Positions 33,179 through 44,060 of a stretch of 64,000 nucleotides of DNA are shown in pieces. The notes below the pieces were generated by a model. That model did no database searches and was not told the origin of the DNA. It saw only the letters and a program-made list of their open reading frames with translations. Within the stretch, counting starts at the first letter, position 1. Every line of letters begins with the position of its first letter. The position numbers and the translations under genes are program-made. Origin of the DNA: Atherix ibis (lineage: Eukaryota; Arthropoda; Insecta; Diptera; Athericidae); assembly GCA_958298945.1 (NCBI GenBank), contig OY282610.1, positions 20,856,233 through 20,920,232 of the forward strand, read 5' to 3'.

Positions 33179-36100
33179 TATAATATTTTGACGTTTTAAA
33201 ATAAAGCTTACCATTTAATTTGTTATTTAAAACAAAGTAAATTCAATAAAAAAATATTTTAATCAAATTACATCCGCTTATCGTTAAGCTTTTACTTTTA
33301 CGATGAGTCTTATGTGTTATTATTTTGGCAATTTGTAAGAAATACCAGCCATTTTCGGACTACTTATAAATATTGATTTTTTTCTTTGTCAAGGAGAGAA
33401 ATGTTTTTTTTTTTTATCAAATTTATTGTACGAAATTCCTGAATATAAAAAGGAATTCAACAAAAATACAAATATTACAAAATCGAATAAGAAATCATTA
33501 TAAATTTATTGTAATCAGATTATAAAAGGACTCTTCTTGTTCGTAATTTTTTTTTTCTCGTACGAGTATTATTAATATTGTAAATGTTCTTTTATTATTT
33601 ATATTTCATTTCTCTTTGCTGCTTTGAATATTTAATACTTATTCCATGGGTCTTTTTATTTTGTTGAATGAACTTTAATAATTTTAATTAAATCCATAAG
33701 GACAGAGAAAGAAAAAAAACTCAATTGGGAAAATGTTCATTTTCTGAATTGTCTTCCTTCAGTTTCTCGTATGGTATCTTTAGTATTCTATTCGACAGCT
33801 GGGAAATAATGAAAATTGACAAAAAAAAAAAAAATATGCAAATCAAGGTTGACTATTTACCTCAGAATTAGATCAGTAAAATACTTAGAAAAATGTCCTT
33901 TGAGTTATTCATATTTTCTTCTATTCTATAGAATTGATTGGGAAAATATTTCCTAATTGTAAGCCGAAATGTTTTAATAAAAAAAATTTTCTTTTTCTTT
34001 TTTTCTATTGGTATTTACTGAAACTACTTACAGATTGATTAAATTTATTTATATTATTGGATTTTCATTATTTTCCAACTCTTATAAATTATCGTAATTA
34101 AATTGTTTGCCTTATAAATATTACATTTTTCCTGTTGGCTATTGTACTTTGTAATTTATCCTTATTATTTTTATAGCAATGAATTACAAGAAACTATTAG
34201 CTTTTTTGGTTTATTGTTTTTTTGAAAAGTTTTTTTTTTTAGATATATGCCAGAAACCACTGTGTCATCACTATAAGTCCATTTGTTTGAATTTATATTA
34301 TTTTCAAAAAAAAGGATATTAAATGAAATTATTGTACTTAGCGAAAAGGTAGAATTTTTGGAAAAGCCTTTTATTTACACCTTTTTCTTATAAAGGCTTA
34401 TATAATTTGTGCTTTGAAAAGTAGACTTAAATATAATATAATAAACTGAAAATTCAGATTTTGCTAAAATGTTTATTTTATTATATTTTGTGTAAGTATG
34501 GAATTCAAATATTATTCAACTGATCGCTATGGAACTTCTTGCAGGATTCGATTCTTTTGGGGATATTCTTAAATGGATTTAATCTTTCAAAAATTACTTT
34601 ACTTAAGTGCTTTAAAAATTGAGAATTCTTAAGGAAATAACGCATCCTGGACAGTTTTCGTATTAAAGAATTACAGAAAAGAGAGGATCTATCCTTTTTC
34701 AATATTAAATATATAATTTTTATTTTTAGATAGGCAAATTTCTCAGTTATAAGGAATTTTTTATAATTACTTATAAGTTTTCAATGATTATTTTATTTTT
34801 TTAACGCATCCATCGAATCTCATCGTGGGAGAAAACAAAGTGCGAAACGGCAGAATTACCAAAACTAAAGGAATTTTTTTTTGCAATTCTAACGTACTAT
34901 TATTGGTAGCTTATTAATTTTTTAATATAAAATGGCAACATTTTTTTGAATCAAATCTAATTTAAAATAATATATCAATTTGAAAATTGTTAAATAACAT
35001 GATAGTACTTTCCAAGCGTCAAAATGGATTTCATTTAAGAAAATTTTTTTCCAAAGAATCACCAAATGGCCTCATGATCGTGACGCTATAAAATGTCAAA
35101 AACAAACCCCCCCCCCTTTCCCCTCTTGGTCACCAAGGTCAAGGAAATGATATACAAAGAAAAAATTTTAGTTAAATTTATTAACAAATCAAATTTACTG
35201 TATAACTAAAAACGATCAGATAAAATACACTAACAGCGCCATCTCTTAGAATAATTTTAATTATTATTATAAAAATATTTTAAAAAACTTTATTATAAAG
35301 TAAAACTTTTTTTTTTTGGCTACTTATTATGAGATACGAGTACTATGAGAAATAACTAAAAAAAAAATCCGAAAATCAAATAAAGGATAATTAACAACAA
35401 ACTTAAATGGTAAATTTCTGCTCTTTTATTGCATATAATAAATATATTTAGCCAAAATTAAATTGTCTCTTCTGTTCTGGTTCAATTTACCAAATTTCCA
35501 AATTGGACTCTGTTGGCAAAAAATTGCAATATATAATAAAAAACAATAAGAAAATAAAACACATCACGAAATATTAGTACGATTGCAGTTAAAAGTTAAA
35601 ATGCTTAGCAGACAGGTGATGTGAGGAAGAGTCAATGTAGAACTAAATAAAATAAGCGCATAAATACGAATCTTGGTCTTTTCAGTAATTTTCTATAATT
35701 ATCATGTTAACTTGTCCAATTTGGTTGTCTCGGAAATGGTGAAAATTTTTTTTTTTCCGAAAGCAATTTGGAATTTTATGCAAATACGTGAAAGAACGAA
35801 TTTTGTTGATTTGTTTTTTGTTTCTATTTTCATTAAAGCATGGATTTTTTGTTGAAATATTTTTCCAACATAATTTTGTCTCATTATTTGTTTAAGAAAA
35901 GTGAAAACTTAAATGTTGAACATTCCTTCTTCCAACTAAGAACTTAGCACTTAAGGTGCGGAAAAACTCTATGAAAAACTAATGAGAACGATCAAAGACC
36001 CAAGTGGCTCCATCTGTTATCGTATGCACCGAAGTGTATAAAGTTCTTGTGAAATCCTTAAAAAATTCAGTAAGAAAACTAGCTTATCAGAAAAGATTCT

Positions 36101-37260
36101 CATATTCGCATTGATAATATGATGTGCTGGGGCGGTGGGGTAGGGTGGTGCACCAGCGCCCCCCTCCCCTCCCTACGGTTGTGTGGTTTGGTAAAGCAAA
36201 TTACAAAAAGAATCGAAGAAATATGAAAACTACTCGTAGTTTAAAACGAAGAAATACAAAACAGAATAAAAAAAAATATGGTAATAAAAAATTCTTAAGG
36301 CATTATAAATTTGAGTGTATCCATCTGTTGTTCACACTCGTAACTACATTTTTTCTTTGTTTTCTTTTGGTTTTTTCTTTAATTTTTTATTTTCTCCGGT
36401 ATTAAGAGCTCTTTTAGTCATCGTTATGCTCTGATTAATGAAAGAACTAAATTAGTGCGAAAATTTTTTCTTAGTTGGCAAAAAGAGAAAGAATGGAGAA
36501 AAATTGCCAAATTGAAAAAAAAACAACAACGAAATGATTGCTTTCCTTATGGTTTTATCTGATGAAAATATTCTTTCTGAATTTTGAGATAGTCTGTTCT
36601 ATTTTTGTCCATACAAGGAATATTATCACATTTTCTGTATCAGAAGAAATCCATTCTAATGAGTTTGTTTCTTTCAACTATCAAAAGATATTGACTAAAA
36701 GAACTTGAATGCATCAAAATGAGTTAAGCTCTTTGTTTTTTCTTTTCTTTCTTTTTTCTTTTAACTAGTAAACTTCTTTTTTGTAGTAGAATCTATTCTT
36801 GTGATCCAAATCTACAAACTTCGAGTAAAATCTACGAATTTGAATAGTTTTTACTAGTTCTTCTTTCTTTAATAGTATTGGTAATTTCTCAAACATTTAA
36901 GAAACTTTTTCTGTATCTTAAAAGCATCTTTTGAATTTTTTGTGTAAGCGCTTCAAGCATAACTATCTGAGTGGATAGGAATAATCAGCAAGAAAGTATT
37001 CAGAAAATATTTCAATGAAATGTTAATTGCAGTTTAAGATGGATAATAATTTTATAAAGTCTCCCTTCACACATACACACATAGTGTCTTTTTTTGTGAT
37101 TCCATACAGATACGGGCAAATAAAGGATTATCCGATTTATGGTTTGGAAAGTAAAATTAAATAAAATCAACTTATTGTTTAGATTTTGATTAAATATTTT
37201 TTTTCTATATTAAATTATGGTTGACATTATTTAAAAAAAAAATCAAATTATTTTCATAGG
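33179..37260. other. No gene recognised; long AT-rich stretch
   Basis: I see only A/T runs and unsupported short frames (34505-34702 minus; 35673-35884 on both strands; 36124-36405 plus). A C-run lies at about 35107-35116 and a G-rich patch at 36125-36180. No repeats were identified with confidence. Confidence 0.45.
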
Positions 37261-38206
37261 TACGAGGGTTGTTCAATAAGTCCGTAGAAAATTCAAGAAA
37301 TTGCGCTCGTAGTGTCGGTAAAGATTGTAAGTACCGTTATCGACAGGAAAGCTGTCAAAATTTCAGCTCGATCCATAGCGTAGGTCAATTTCTATCGTCG
37401 ATTAAAGTTAACGACATTTATTTGTGCATAACAATGGAAAAAAGCGAGTTTAGGGCTGTCATCAAACATCTCCATTTGAAAGGCTTAAGCCCGAAAGAAA
37501 TCAAAGCCGATTTGGATGCAGTTCATGGCACATCTGCACCTGTGTTTGCGACGGTTTACAATTGGGTGAATGAATTTAAACGTGGCCGGTCATCCACAAA
37601 AGATGAACATCGTTCAGGACGCCCAGTTGAGGTGTCTACTCCTGAAATCATCGACAAGCTCCACGATCTGATTTTGAACGATCGGTGAATTAAAGTGCGC
37701 GAATAAGTTTAGGCCACGGGCATATCACAAGGTACAGTCACTTCAATTTTGCATGAAAAATTGTCTGTGAAAAAAATTTCGGCAAGATGGGTGCCGCGTT
37801 TGCTCTCAGAGGAGAATAAGCGCAATCGTGAAGTGGACTCTGAGGCTATGTTGGCACTCTTCCATCGCAATCCTGCCGAATTCCTTCGTCGATATGTCAC
37901 TGTGGACGAAACCTGGATATACTACTACACTCCAGAAACGAAGAGACAGTCATCACAGTGGATTTTCAAGGGTGAACGGGCTCCGAAGAAGGCAAAAACT
38001 GTGCCATCGGCCGGCAAGGTGATGGCCACGGTCTTTTGGGATTCGCAGGGCATCATTTTTATCGACTTCTTGGAAAAAGGAAAAACCATAACGGGAGCGT
38101 TTTACGCGTCGTTATTGCAACGGTTGAGCGAGGAAATCAAAGAGAAACGCCCCCATCTGAAGAAGAAAAAAATCCTCTTGCATCAGGACAATGCGCGTGT
38201 GCACAC
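37261..38206 (+). mobile_element. Mariner element, truncated at its 3' end
   Basis: The left end TACGAGGGTTGTTCAATAAG is of the same type as the mariner at 11573. Coding begins at 37434. Homology stops abruptly after the second catalytic motif near 38206, at a CA-rich word, and no right inverted repeat is seen. About the last 100 codons and the right end are therefore missing. Confidence 0.88.
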
Positions 38207-38216
38207 ACATTTTTAG
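37434..38216 (+). pseudogene. Mariner DD34D transposase, nonsense-disrupted and truncated
   Basis: ATG at 37434 opens MEKSEFRAVIKHLHLKG, the N-terminal helix-turn-helix region, followed by NEFKRGRSSTKDEHRSGRP. The frame is then broken by three in-frame stops (TGA 37686, TAA 37704, TAG 37710). The same frame resumes with ILHEKLSVKKISARWVPRLL, VTVDETWIYYYTPETK (first D), SAGKVMATVFWDSQGI, LEKGKTITGAFYASLL and LLHQDNARVHTH (second D), then ends by truncation. It keeps the DNA-binding segment that is missing from the 11.6-kb copy and is a close relative of it. No activity is expected. Confidence 0.92.
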
Positions 38217-38354
38217 TTAATATTCGATGACTTTTTTGTATATTCCGAACGTTAATTCGTCCATTAGTTGATGGAGTTTGGTTTTTAAATGAACTCAATT
38301 TGGAGAATTATCTATGTAAGGATAATTTTTTTTTATTAGTTCTACAAACAAACA

Positions 38355-38460
38355 AAAATAAAGTCCAACGACGTCAAATCGCACGATCTTGGAGGGTAAT
38401 TAACATCATCAAATCTTGAAATTACTCATCCTGGGAACTTTTCATTAAGTAAAGCAAAAA
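38355..38460 (-). pseudogene. DD41D-type transposase remnant, third catalytic region only
   Basis: Minus strand gives FPG, a stop, then VISRFDDVNYPPRSCDLTSL and DF, a close match to the family segment around the third catalytic acid. Farther 5' (38470-38540) only scattered words such as the reverse complement of CATATGGT survive. Confidence 0.75.
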
Positions 38461-38811
38461 TGTTTAGTGTAATGCGGGTTGTGGCTTTAAGTTCAGACTA
38501 AAAAAAATCTGATAATCATATGGTCATATCGCTTAAAAATAACGATAACGCTCTTCACTTCTTCATTTTCAGACAAATATGGGCAAAAAGACACTGTCAG
38601 ACCAAAGTGCACACCAAGCAGTCACTTACAATGGCTTCTTTACAGTCAGTTTGAGGTTTTTAGAGCCTTGTTTATGATAATTTTGTTATTAATTATTTAA
38701 GAAATTTTCAAATAAGCTAAAAGTACATTTGCTTAAACCAAGTGGGTTGGGTTAATATCGTAATCTGATTGGTAAGTGGCGCTTTCAGCTAACATTTGAG
38801 ATTTGCTTTTC

Positions 38812-38822
38812 AAATTGTCAGG
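38812..38822. repeat. Left target-site duplication of the jockey element
   Basis: AAATTGTCAGG, identical to 40519-40529. The initial A residues cannot be separated from the element tail at the right copy. Confidence 0.7.
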
Positions 38823-40360
38823 TACAAAACAGCTACACACCCGCTCCGGAATAGCGACGGAACCTGGGCAAAAACGGATAAACAGAAAGCCGACATCTTC
38901 GGCAAACACTTAGAAAACATCTTTAAACCTCACGAAGATGTCCAAGACATTCTGCATGACGAACAAATATTCCGACAAATATCAACTCAGTTGCCCATTA
39001 GTCCACCTCCTAAGTTTTTCACTCCTTCCGAAGTTAAATTCACAATAGAACACCTTTCCAATAAAAAAGCCCCAGGATATAACCTAATAACATCAGAAAT
39101 CCTGAAGCAAATTTCCAAAAAAAACCTTCGTCCTTATAACCTATATTTATAATAGTATCCTTCGACATCATTTTTTCCTTCCCTATGGAAATTTTCCATA
39201 ATTAAGATGATCTCAAAACCCAATAAGCCCAAAAACCTTCCTATCTCATATAGACCTATAAGCCTCCTTCCCATGTTATCAAAAATCCTAGAAAAATTAA
39301 TCCTAAAACGCCTTTATCCCATTTTTGAAACCGAGGGTATCATTGCTCAGCATCAGTTTGGATTTCGACCTGAGCATTCCACTATCCAGCAGTGTCATCG
39401 CGTAGTCGACTACAGAGTCGCTAGAGCGAAAGGAATACTGCCCAAGCGTGTTTCTTGACATTTCGCATGCTTTCGACCGTGTATGGCACCCTGGATTGCT
39501 TTGGAAGTTGCAGCGAGTCCTACCCTCGGGTTATTTCCACATCCTTAAATCTTATCTCTCAGACCGATATTTTCAGGTAGCTGACATTTATCCAATTTTC
39601 CGCCGGTGTCCCTCAAGGAAGTATCCTAGGTCCTATCCTTTATAACATTTATACCCATGACATTCCTTGCCACAAAAACATCCTTACCGCAACATATGCT
39701 GACGATACAGCCATCCTGACACATTACAAAGATCCTTCCACAGTCATTAGTATCCTACAGAACCATATCCAGTCCTTAGAAACTTGGTTCAAAAGGTGGA
39801 GAGTGAAGTAAATGAGCAAAAAACTGCTCATGTAACTTTCACACTCTGCCGAGAACAAATTCCCGACATAACCCTAAACGGCAGTATTATTCCACAAAAA
39901 AATAGCATACGTTACCTTGGACTTATATTCGACAAACGGTTAACCTGGAACCTTCATACGAAAACTAAAAGACGTGAACTTAACGGACGATACAAACAAT
40001 TATTACGTCTACTAGACCAGTAAATCAAAACTTACAACAACAATTAAACTATTACTATACAATACGGTTCTGAAACCAATATGGACATATGGGCTAGAAC
40101 TTTGGGGTTCGACTAAGCATTCCAACTCCCTTCCAATCCAATCCCTACAATCCCGAATTCTTCGTAAAATTGTCAATGGCCCCTTTTATGTGCGAAACAC
40201 TGTTATCCACCGTGACCTAAATGTTCCATTTGTTCGTGAACTATGCATCTCCCGATATAAAAAAATCCCATTCGCATCTATCCTTCCACCCTAATCCTTT
40301 AGGAAGGGAACTTTTCACTCCCACCCTTCCAGTATACACCCATTGACGTTTAAAACGGCG
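38823..40360 (+). pseudogene. Jockey-type ORF2 reverse transcriptase, broken
   Basis: The frame enters at RYKTATHPLRNSDGTWAKTD followed by KQKADIFGKHL, a conserved block ahead of RT. RT motifs follow: KKAPGYNLITSEILK, then two stops near 39150, ISYRPISLLPMLSKILEKLI, HQFGFRPEHSTIQQ, FLDISHAFDRVWHPGLLWKL with the first catalytic D, GVPQGSILGPILYN at 39605, TYADDTAIL at 39692 with the catalytic DD, ETWFKRWRVK, RYLGLIFDKRLTWNLH, and finally LKPIWTYGLELWGS near 40070. At least two stops and three frameshifts (near 39440, 39595 and 39800) separate these blocks. All main RT motifs are present in order, so decay was by point changes and small indels. YADD together with the C-terminal ELWGS block supports jockey rather than R1. 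Confidence 0.9.
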
Positions 40361-40518
40361 ATGGCCGAGAGATTCTCTAAAATTATAAAATAAAATTACC
40401 CTGTTCTAGATGGGTGTTTTCCTCCACATGTCCTCATGTCCATGTATATTCCCGTAAAAAATCTGCTTGTGACTAGCACAAGTAGTTATAGATAACATTT
40501 AAAATAAAAAAATTAAAA
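38823..40518 (+). mobile_element. Jockey-type non-LTR retrotransposon, 5'-truncated
   Basis: A plus-strand element of about 1.7 kb between AAATTGTCAGG repeats. It starts inside ORF2, just ahead of the RT domain, so its 5' end is truncated, as is usual for this class. A short 3' untranslated region follows the decayed coding end near 40360, and the tail is an A-rich run (about 40499-40520). It is the same family as the older remnant interrupted by R1 at 24.8-28.3 kb, but better preserved. Confidence 0.85.
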
Positions 40519-40529
40519 AAATTGTCAGG
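40519..40529. repeat. Right target-site duplication of the jockey element
   Basis: AAATTGTCAGG directly after the A-rich tail. It pairs with 38812-38822. Confidence 0.7.
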
Positions 40530-41245
40530 AAAGATGAAGTTTCGAACACATTTGCAGAACTGAAAGACATCTGATTTGTAAAAATTTTGGTATAGAAAAT
40601 TACCCATTCAATTTTTGTTCTTAGAGTTTTATTAAGGATTTAAAAAAAAAAAATGTTGCCCATTTCAGTTGACAGTTTAAGAGTTTCTTTTACTTCTTAA
40701 TAACCAACGGATTAAACTCTCAACTGGCCAGACCTCTGAGAAATTCTACCCATCATTCGTAACGCCATCTATTGGCTTTGGCTAAAGGGAGAAAAAAAAC
40801 CAATTTTTTTTTTCATATATTGTATTTTTACTATTGACTTTAAAGGCGGTTAATAAATTTTTCAAATTTTCCAGCATTTTTGTTAGAATCGATCGTTATG
40901 CCCTCTGCGCAGGCACTACTTGAAGTTTGCTCATATATTTTTCGAAAGTTTTTTTTTTTTTTTTTTTTATTGATCGTCAAGCTTTATATTTTATGATTTT
41001 TAACCAAAGAAGATAATATTTGATAATAAGCTACCTTAATATCGGTGTTTCTTTTCTCAAAAATAATCATTTTTATGCAACAAAGTAAGCCGATTGGTTT
41101 TAAATTACCTTACGAACATGGTTGTGTGTTGGTGATTTTTGAAAACAAAAAGGTGCCTATAAGTTTAACAACGCTACATAAAGTTTTGTAGAATGAAAGA
41201 AAAGGAAGCCCTACCCTATACGAAAATGTCGTCTAGACCGAGCAT

Positions 41246-41512
41246 TCACGTCATGTAGTTGGACTTTTTGGCGGTGTGACCAGGAATTATGCCCACTTCA
41301 TTTGCGATTCGATTGTGGTAAGCGGCATGAGGTTCAGAGGCAAAGTACAGAAAGCAGTAGACTGTCGACAATTGTACGCGGATACCATGAATATCATTCA
41401 GTTGGTTTTTTTCTTCTCTCCAGTTCTTCTCTGCTGTATTTTCCAATCTTCTCAGTTTTCCTCTAGATCTCCCTTCATAGTTATTATAATCGAGTAGCCC
41501 TACAAAGTCCAC
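41246..41512 (-). CDS. Possible host coding segment, unrecognised
   Basis: An 88-codon minus-strand frame. Its last ~40 residues (VYCFLYFASEPHAAYHNRI followed by ANEVGIIPGHTAKKSNYMT and a TGA) have a varied amino-acid composition, unlike the K/N/F/I-rich chance frames elsewhere. An AG at about 41368 could be a splice acceptor ahead of VYCF. I do not recognise the protein. It might be a terminal exon of a gene whose other exons are outside the window or unseen, or a chance frame. Confidence 0.22.
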   Translation of the reverse strand: MDFVGLLDYNNYEGRSRGKLRRLENTAEKNWREEKNQLNDIHGIRVQLSTVYCFLYFASEPHAAYHNRIANEVGIIPGHTAKKSNYMT

Positions 41513-41684
41513 CCAACATTATTTAGTTGACATTCTTTGGCATTGGATTTTTATATACGTTTGTTTGTCAACGCTCGTAAATATTGTTAAGTATTAAGTC
41601 TGATGCAATACAACGATAACTATTGTAGTAAAATAAAACAAAAACGAAAAGAAGGAAAATTGAGACAAAGAAAAAAGGAAAAAT

Positions 41685-41798
41685 TTACTTAAAAGGAAAT
41701 CCGCACTTTGGTGGTGGAGGATTCTGCAAGGCGTCCATCATCGTACCCATGGTCTGATCATGTGGCATGAATGTACACAAATTGAGTAGGTTGCGAAT
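41685..41798 (-). CDS. Possible terminal exon, unrecognised
   Basis: Minus strand reads MGTMMDALQNPPPPKCGFPF then K and TAA (stop 41685-41687), preceded in frame by MPHDQT. A stop at 41799-41801 bounds the frame. CATGATCAG just before ACC ATG GGT could act as a splice acceptor. Composition and codon variety are unusual for this window, but there is no homology I can name. If real, it and 41246-41512 could be alternative 3' exons of one minus-strand gene; that is inference. Confidence 0.22.
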   Translation of the reverse strand: MRNLLNLCTFMPHDQTMGTMMDALQNPPPPKCGFPFK

Positions 41799-42544
41799 CT
41801 ACTAACGACTACATATTTGGGAATTTTTTTTGTTTTTGTTTTAGGGCGAATGTCTTATATGAAGGGTAAGAGAGAATTGAAAGAGGCTTTAGTCATTGAG
41901 AAAGGAGAATAAAATACGAGTAATCGTAATAATAATTGCTGATATAAACTAAGGGATGAGGGATTGTGGGAGGACGATATTCTGCTTTATGATTTTCTTA
42001 TATCAAAAACAATAAAATATCAAGACAACAAAAAAAAGAAAAAACTAAATTACGGAAAAACATAAGAAAATGCCAACCAAAGAATCCCGAGTAAATAATA
42101 CAAAACAATGGTCGCATAAAATAGAATCACATTTTTCTTCTTGTCAGAAAGTTTATGTTGGATATTGGATAAAAAATGACATTACGAGAAACTGTTGCAC
42201 AGTTCTTGTCGGTAGCTGAGTTTTTTTTTTTTTTTTTTTTTTCATTAATTATTTTGGTTTTGTTTCTTGCCGCTTACCAAAGTAACTTTTTAAATTATCA
42301 TTTTAGTTTGAGGGGTCTTTTCTTATATATATATTTTTATGAAAAAATTCACTAGCTAGAAAAATTCAAAATGTTTTTAGTGAAGAGTAGAAAAGGAAGG
42401 GGTGGAGTGGGAATGAGAACTATATCGAAATGCAAGGCGAAAGTACTTAAAAGTCATTAAAAATCCAAAGTTGGACTTTTCTTATTGTATTTCTTATGCA
42501 ATTTATTTGTGTGTATTAAATTGTAAATAAAATTCATTATGATC

Positions 42545-44060
42545 TATCACTGTTATACTCAATGTACCTCAATTGCTCACAAGGTGGCATCTCGAGCGGT
42601 ATTGGCATACTAGATGACAAGCTCGATAATCAAATCACATCTTTTTAGAAGCTTTATAAAAGTATTCAAAATTTTTTGGCATGACAACTTTCCCGATATT
42701 GGGTCACGTCATTCCACTCTCACCCTATGACAAGAGAAGAGTTCATTGCCTCAGCTGCTCACAAGGTGGTATCTCGAGCGGAATATGCATACCAGATAAT
42801 AAGCTCGATAATCGAATGACATCCTTTCAGTTGCTTTCTAAAACTATTCACAAATTTTGGGCAAACCAACTTTCCCGATGTTGGGTCACGTCATTCCACT
42901 CTCACCAAATGATAAGGGAAGACTTCGCTGCCTCAACTGCTCATAAGGTGGTATCTCGAGCGGAATTGGCATACCAGATAATAAGCTCGATAATCGAATG
43001 ACATCCTTTCAGTTGCTTTCTAAAACTATTCGCAAATTTTGGGCAAAACTACTTTCCCGATATTGGGTCACGCATTCTACACTCACCAAATGACAAGAGA
43101 AGAGTTCACTGCCTCAGCTGCTCACAACGTGGCATCTCGAGCAGTATTAAGATACTAGATGACAAGCTCCATAATCGAATCATATCCTTTTAGATGCTTT
43201 CTAAAACTGTTCACAAATTTTGGGCAAAACTACTTTCCCGATATTGGGTCACGTCATTCCACTCTCACCCTATGACAAGAGAAGAGTTCATTGGCTCAGC
43301 TGCTCACAAGGTGACATCTCGAGCAGTATAAGAATACTAGATGACAAGCTCGATAATCAAATCAATCCTTTTAGCTGCTTTCTAAAACCATTCACAAATT
43401 TTTGGCACGATAACTTCCCCGATATTAGGTCACGCATTCTACTCTCACCAAATGACAAGAGAAGAGTTCACTGCCTCAGCTGCTCACAACGTGGCATCTC
43501 GAGCAGTATTAAGATACTAGATGACAAGCTCCATAATCGAATCATATCCTTTTAGATGCTTTCTAAAACTATTTTTAGTTTTCCCCGATATTGGGTCACG
43601 TCAGTGGAATGACGTGACCCAATATCGGGCAAACCAACTTTCCCGATATTGGGTCACGTCATTCCACTCTTACCAAATGACAAGAGAAGACTTCGCTGCC
43701 TCAACTGCTCACAAGGTGGCATCTCAAGCAGTATTAGCATACCAGATAATAAGCTCGATAATCGAATGACATCCTTTCAGTTGCTTTCTAAAACTATTCA
43801 CAAATTTTGGGCAAGACAACTTTCCCGATATTGGGTCACGTCATTCCACTCTCACCAAATGACAAGGGAAGACTTCACTGCCTCAACTACTCACAAGGTG
43901 GCATCCAGACTTGTATTAGGATATCACATGATAAGCTCTATAATGAAATCACATATTTTTGGATGCTTTCTGAAACTATTCAAAAAATTTTGGACAAGAC
44001 AACTTCCCCGATATTAGGTCACGTGATTCCACTCTCACCAAATGACAATGGAATGACTCC
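42545..44060. repeat. SatF: ~181-bp tandem array with an inverted junction
   Basis: CGATATTGGGTCACG marks monomers at 42694, 42876 (one mismatch), 43058, 43239, 43420, 43644, 43826 and 44009, at 181-183-bp intervals on both sides of a rearranged junction. Shared landmarks are CATTCCACTCTCACC, AATGACAAGAGAAGA, GCTCACAAGGTGGCATCTCG, AGATAATAAGCTCGATAATC and TTTCTAAAACTATTCACAAA. The period is not a multiple of three, so each monomer is read in a new frame, and long open frames (up to ~120 codons) arise by chance of repetition. At 43584-43629 the order is disturbed by an inverted piece. About 8.5 copies in total. Confidence 0.95.
43584..43629. repeat. Perfect 20-bp inverted repeat at the SatF junction
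   Basis: CCCGATATTGGGTCACGTCA (43584-43603) and its exact reverse complement (43610-43629) flank GTGGAA. The right half is a 27-bp piece of the monomer in reverse orientation. The normal orientation resumes by 43642. Confidence 0.97.

Larger units (their letters stand above)
40530..42544. other. Mostly unique sequence; two weak coding candidates
   Basis: Two minus-strand open segments with balanced codon composition lie here and are listed separately. The remainder is AT-rich with poly-T runs at about 40952-40969 and 42221-42242. No transposon was recognised. Confidence 0.45.
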
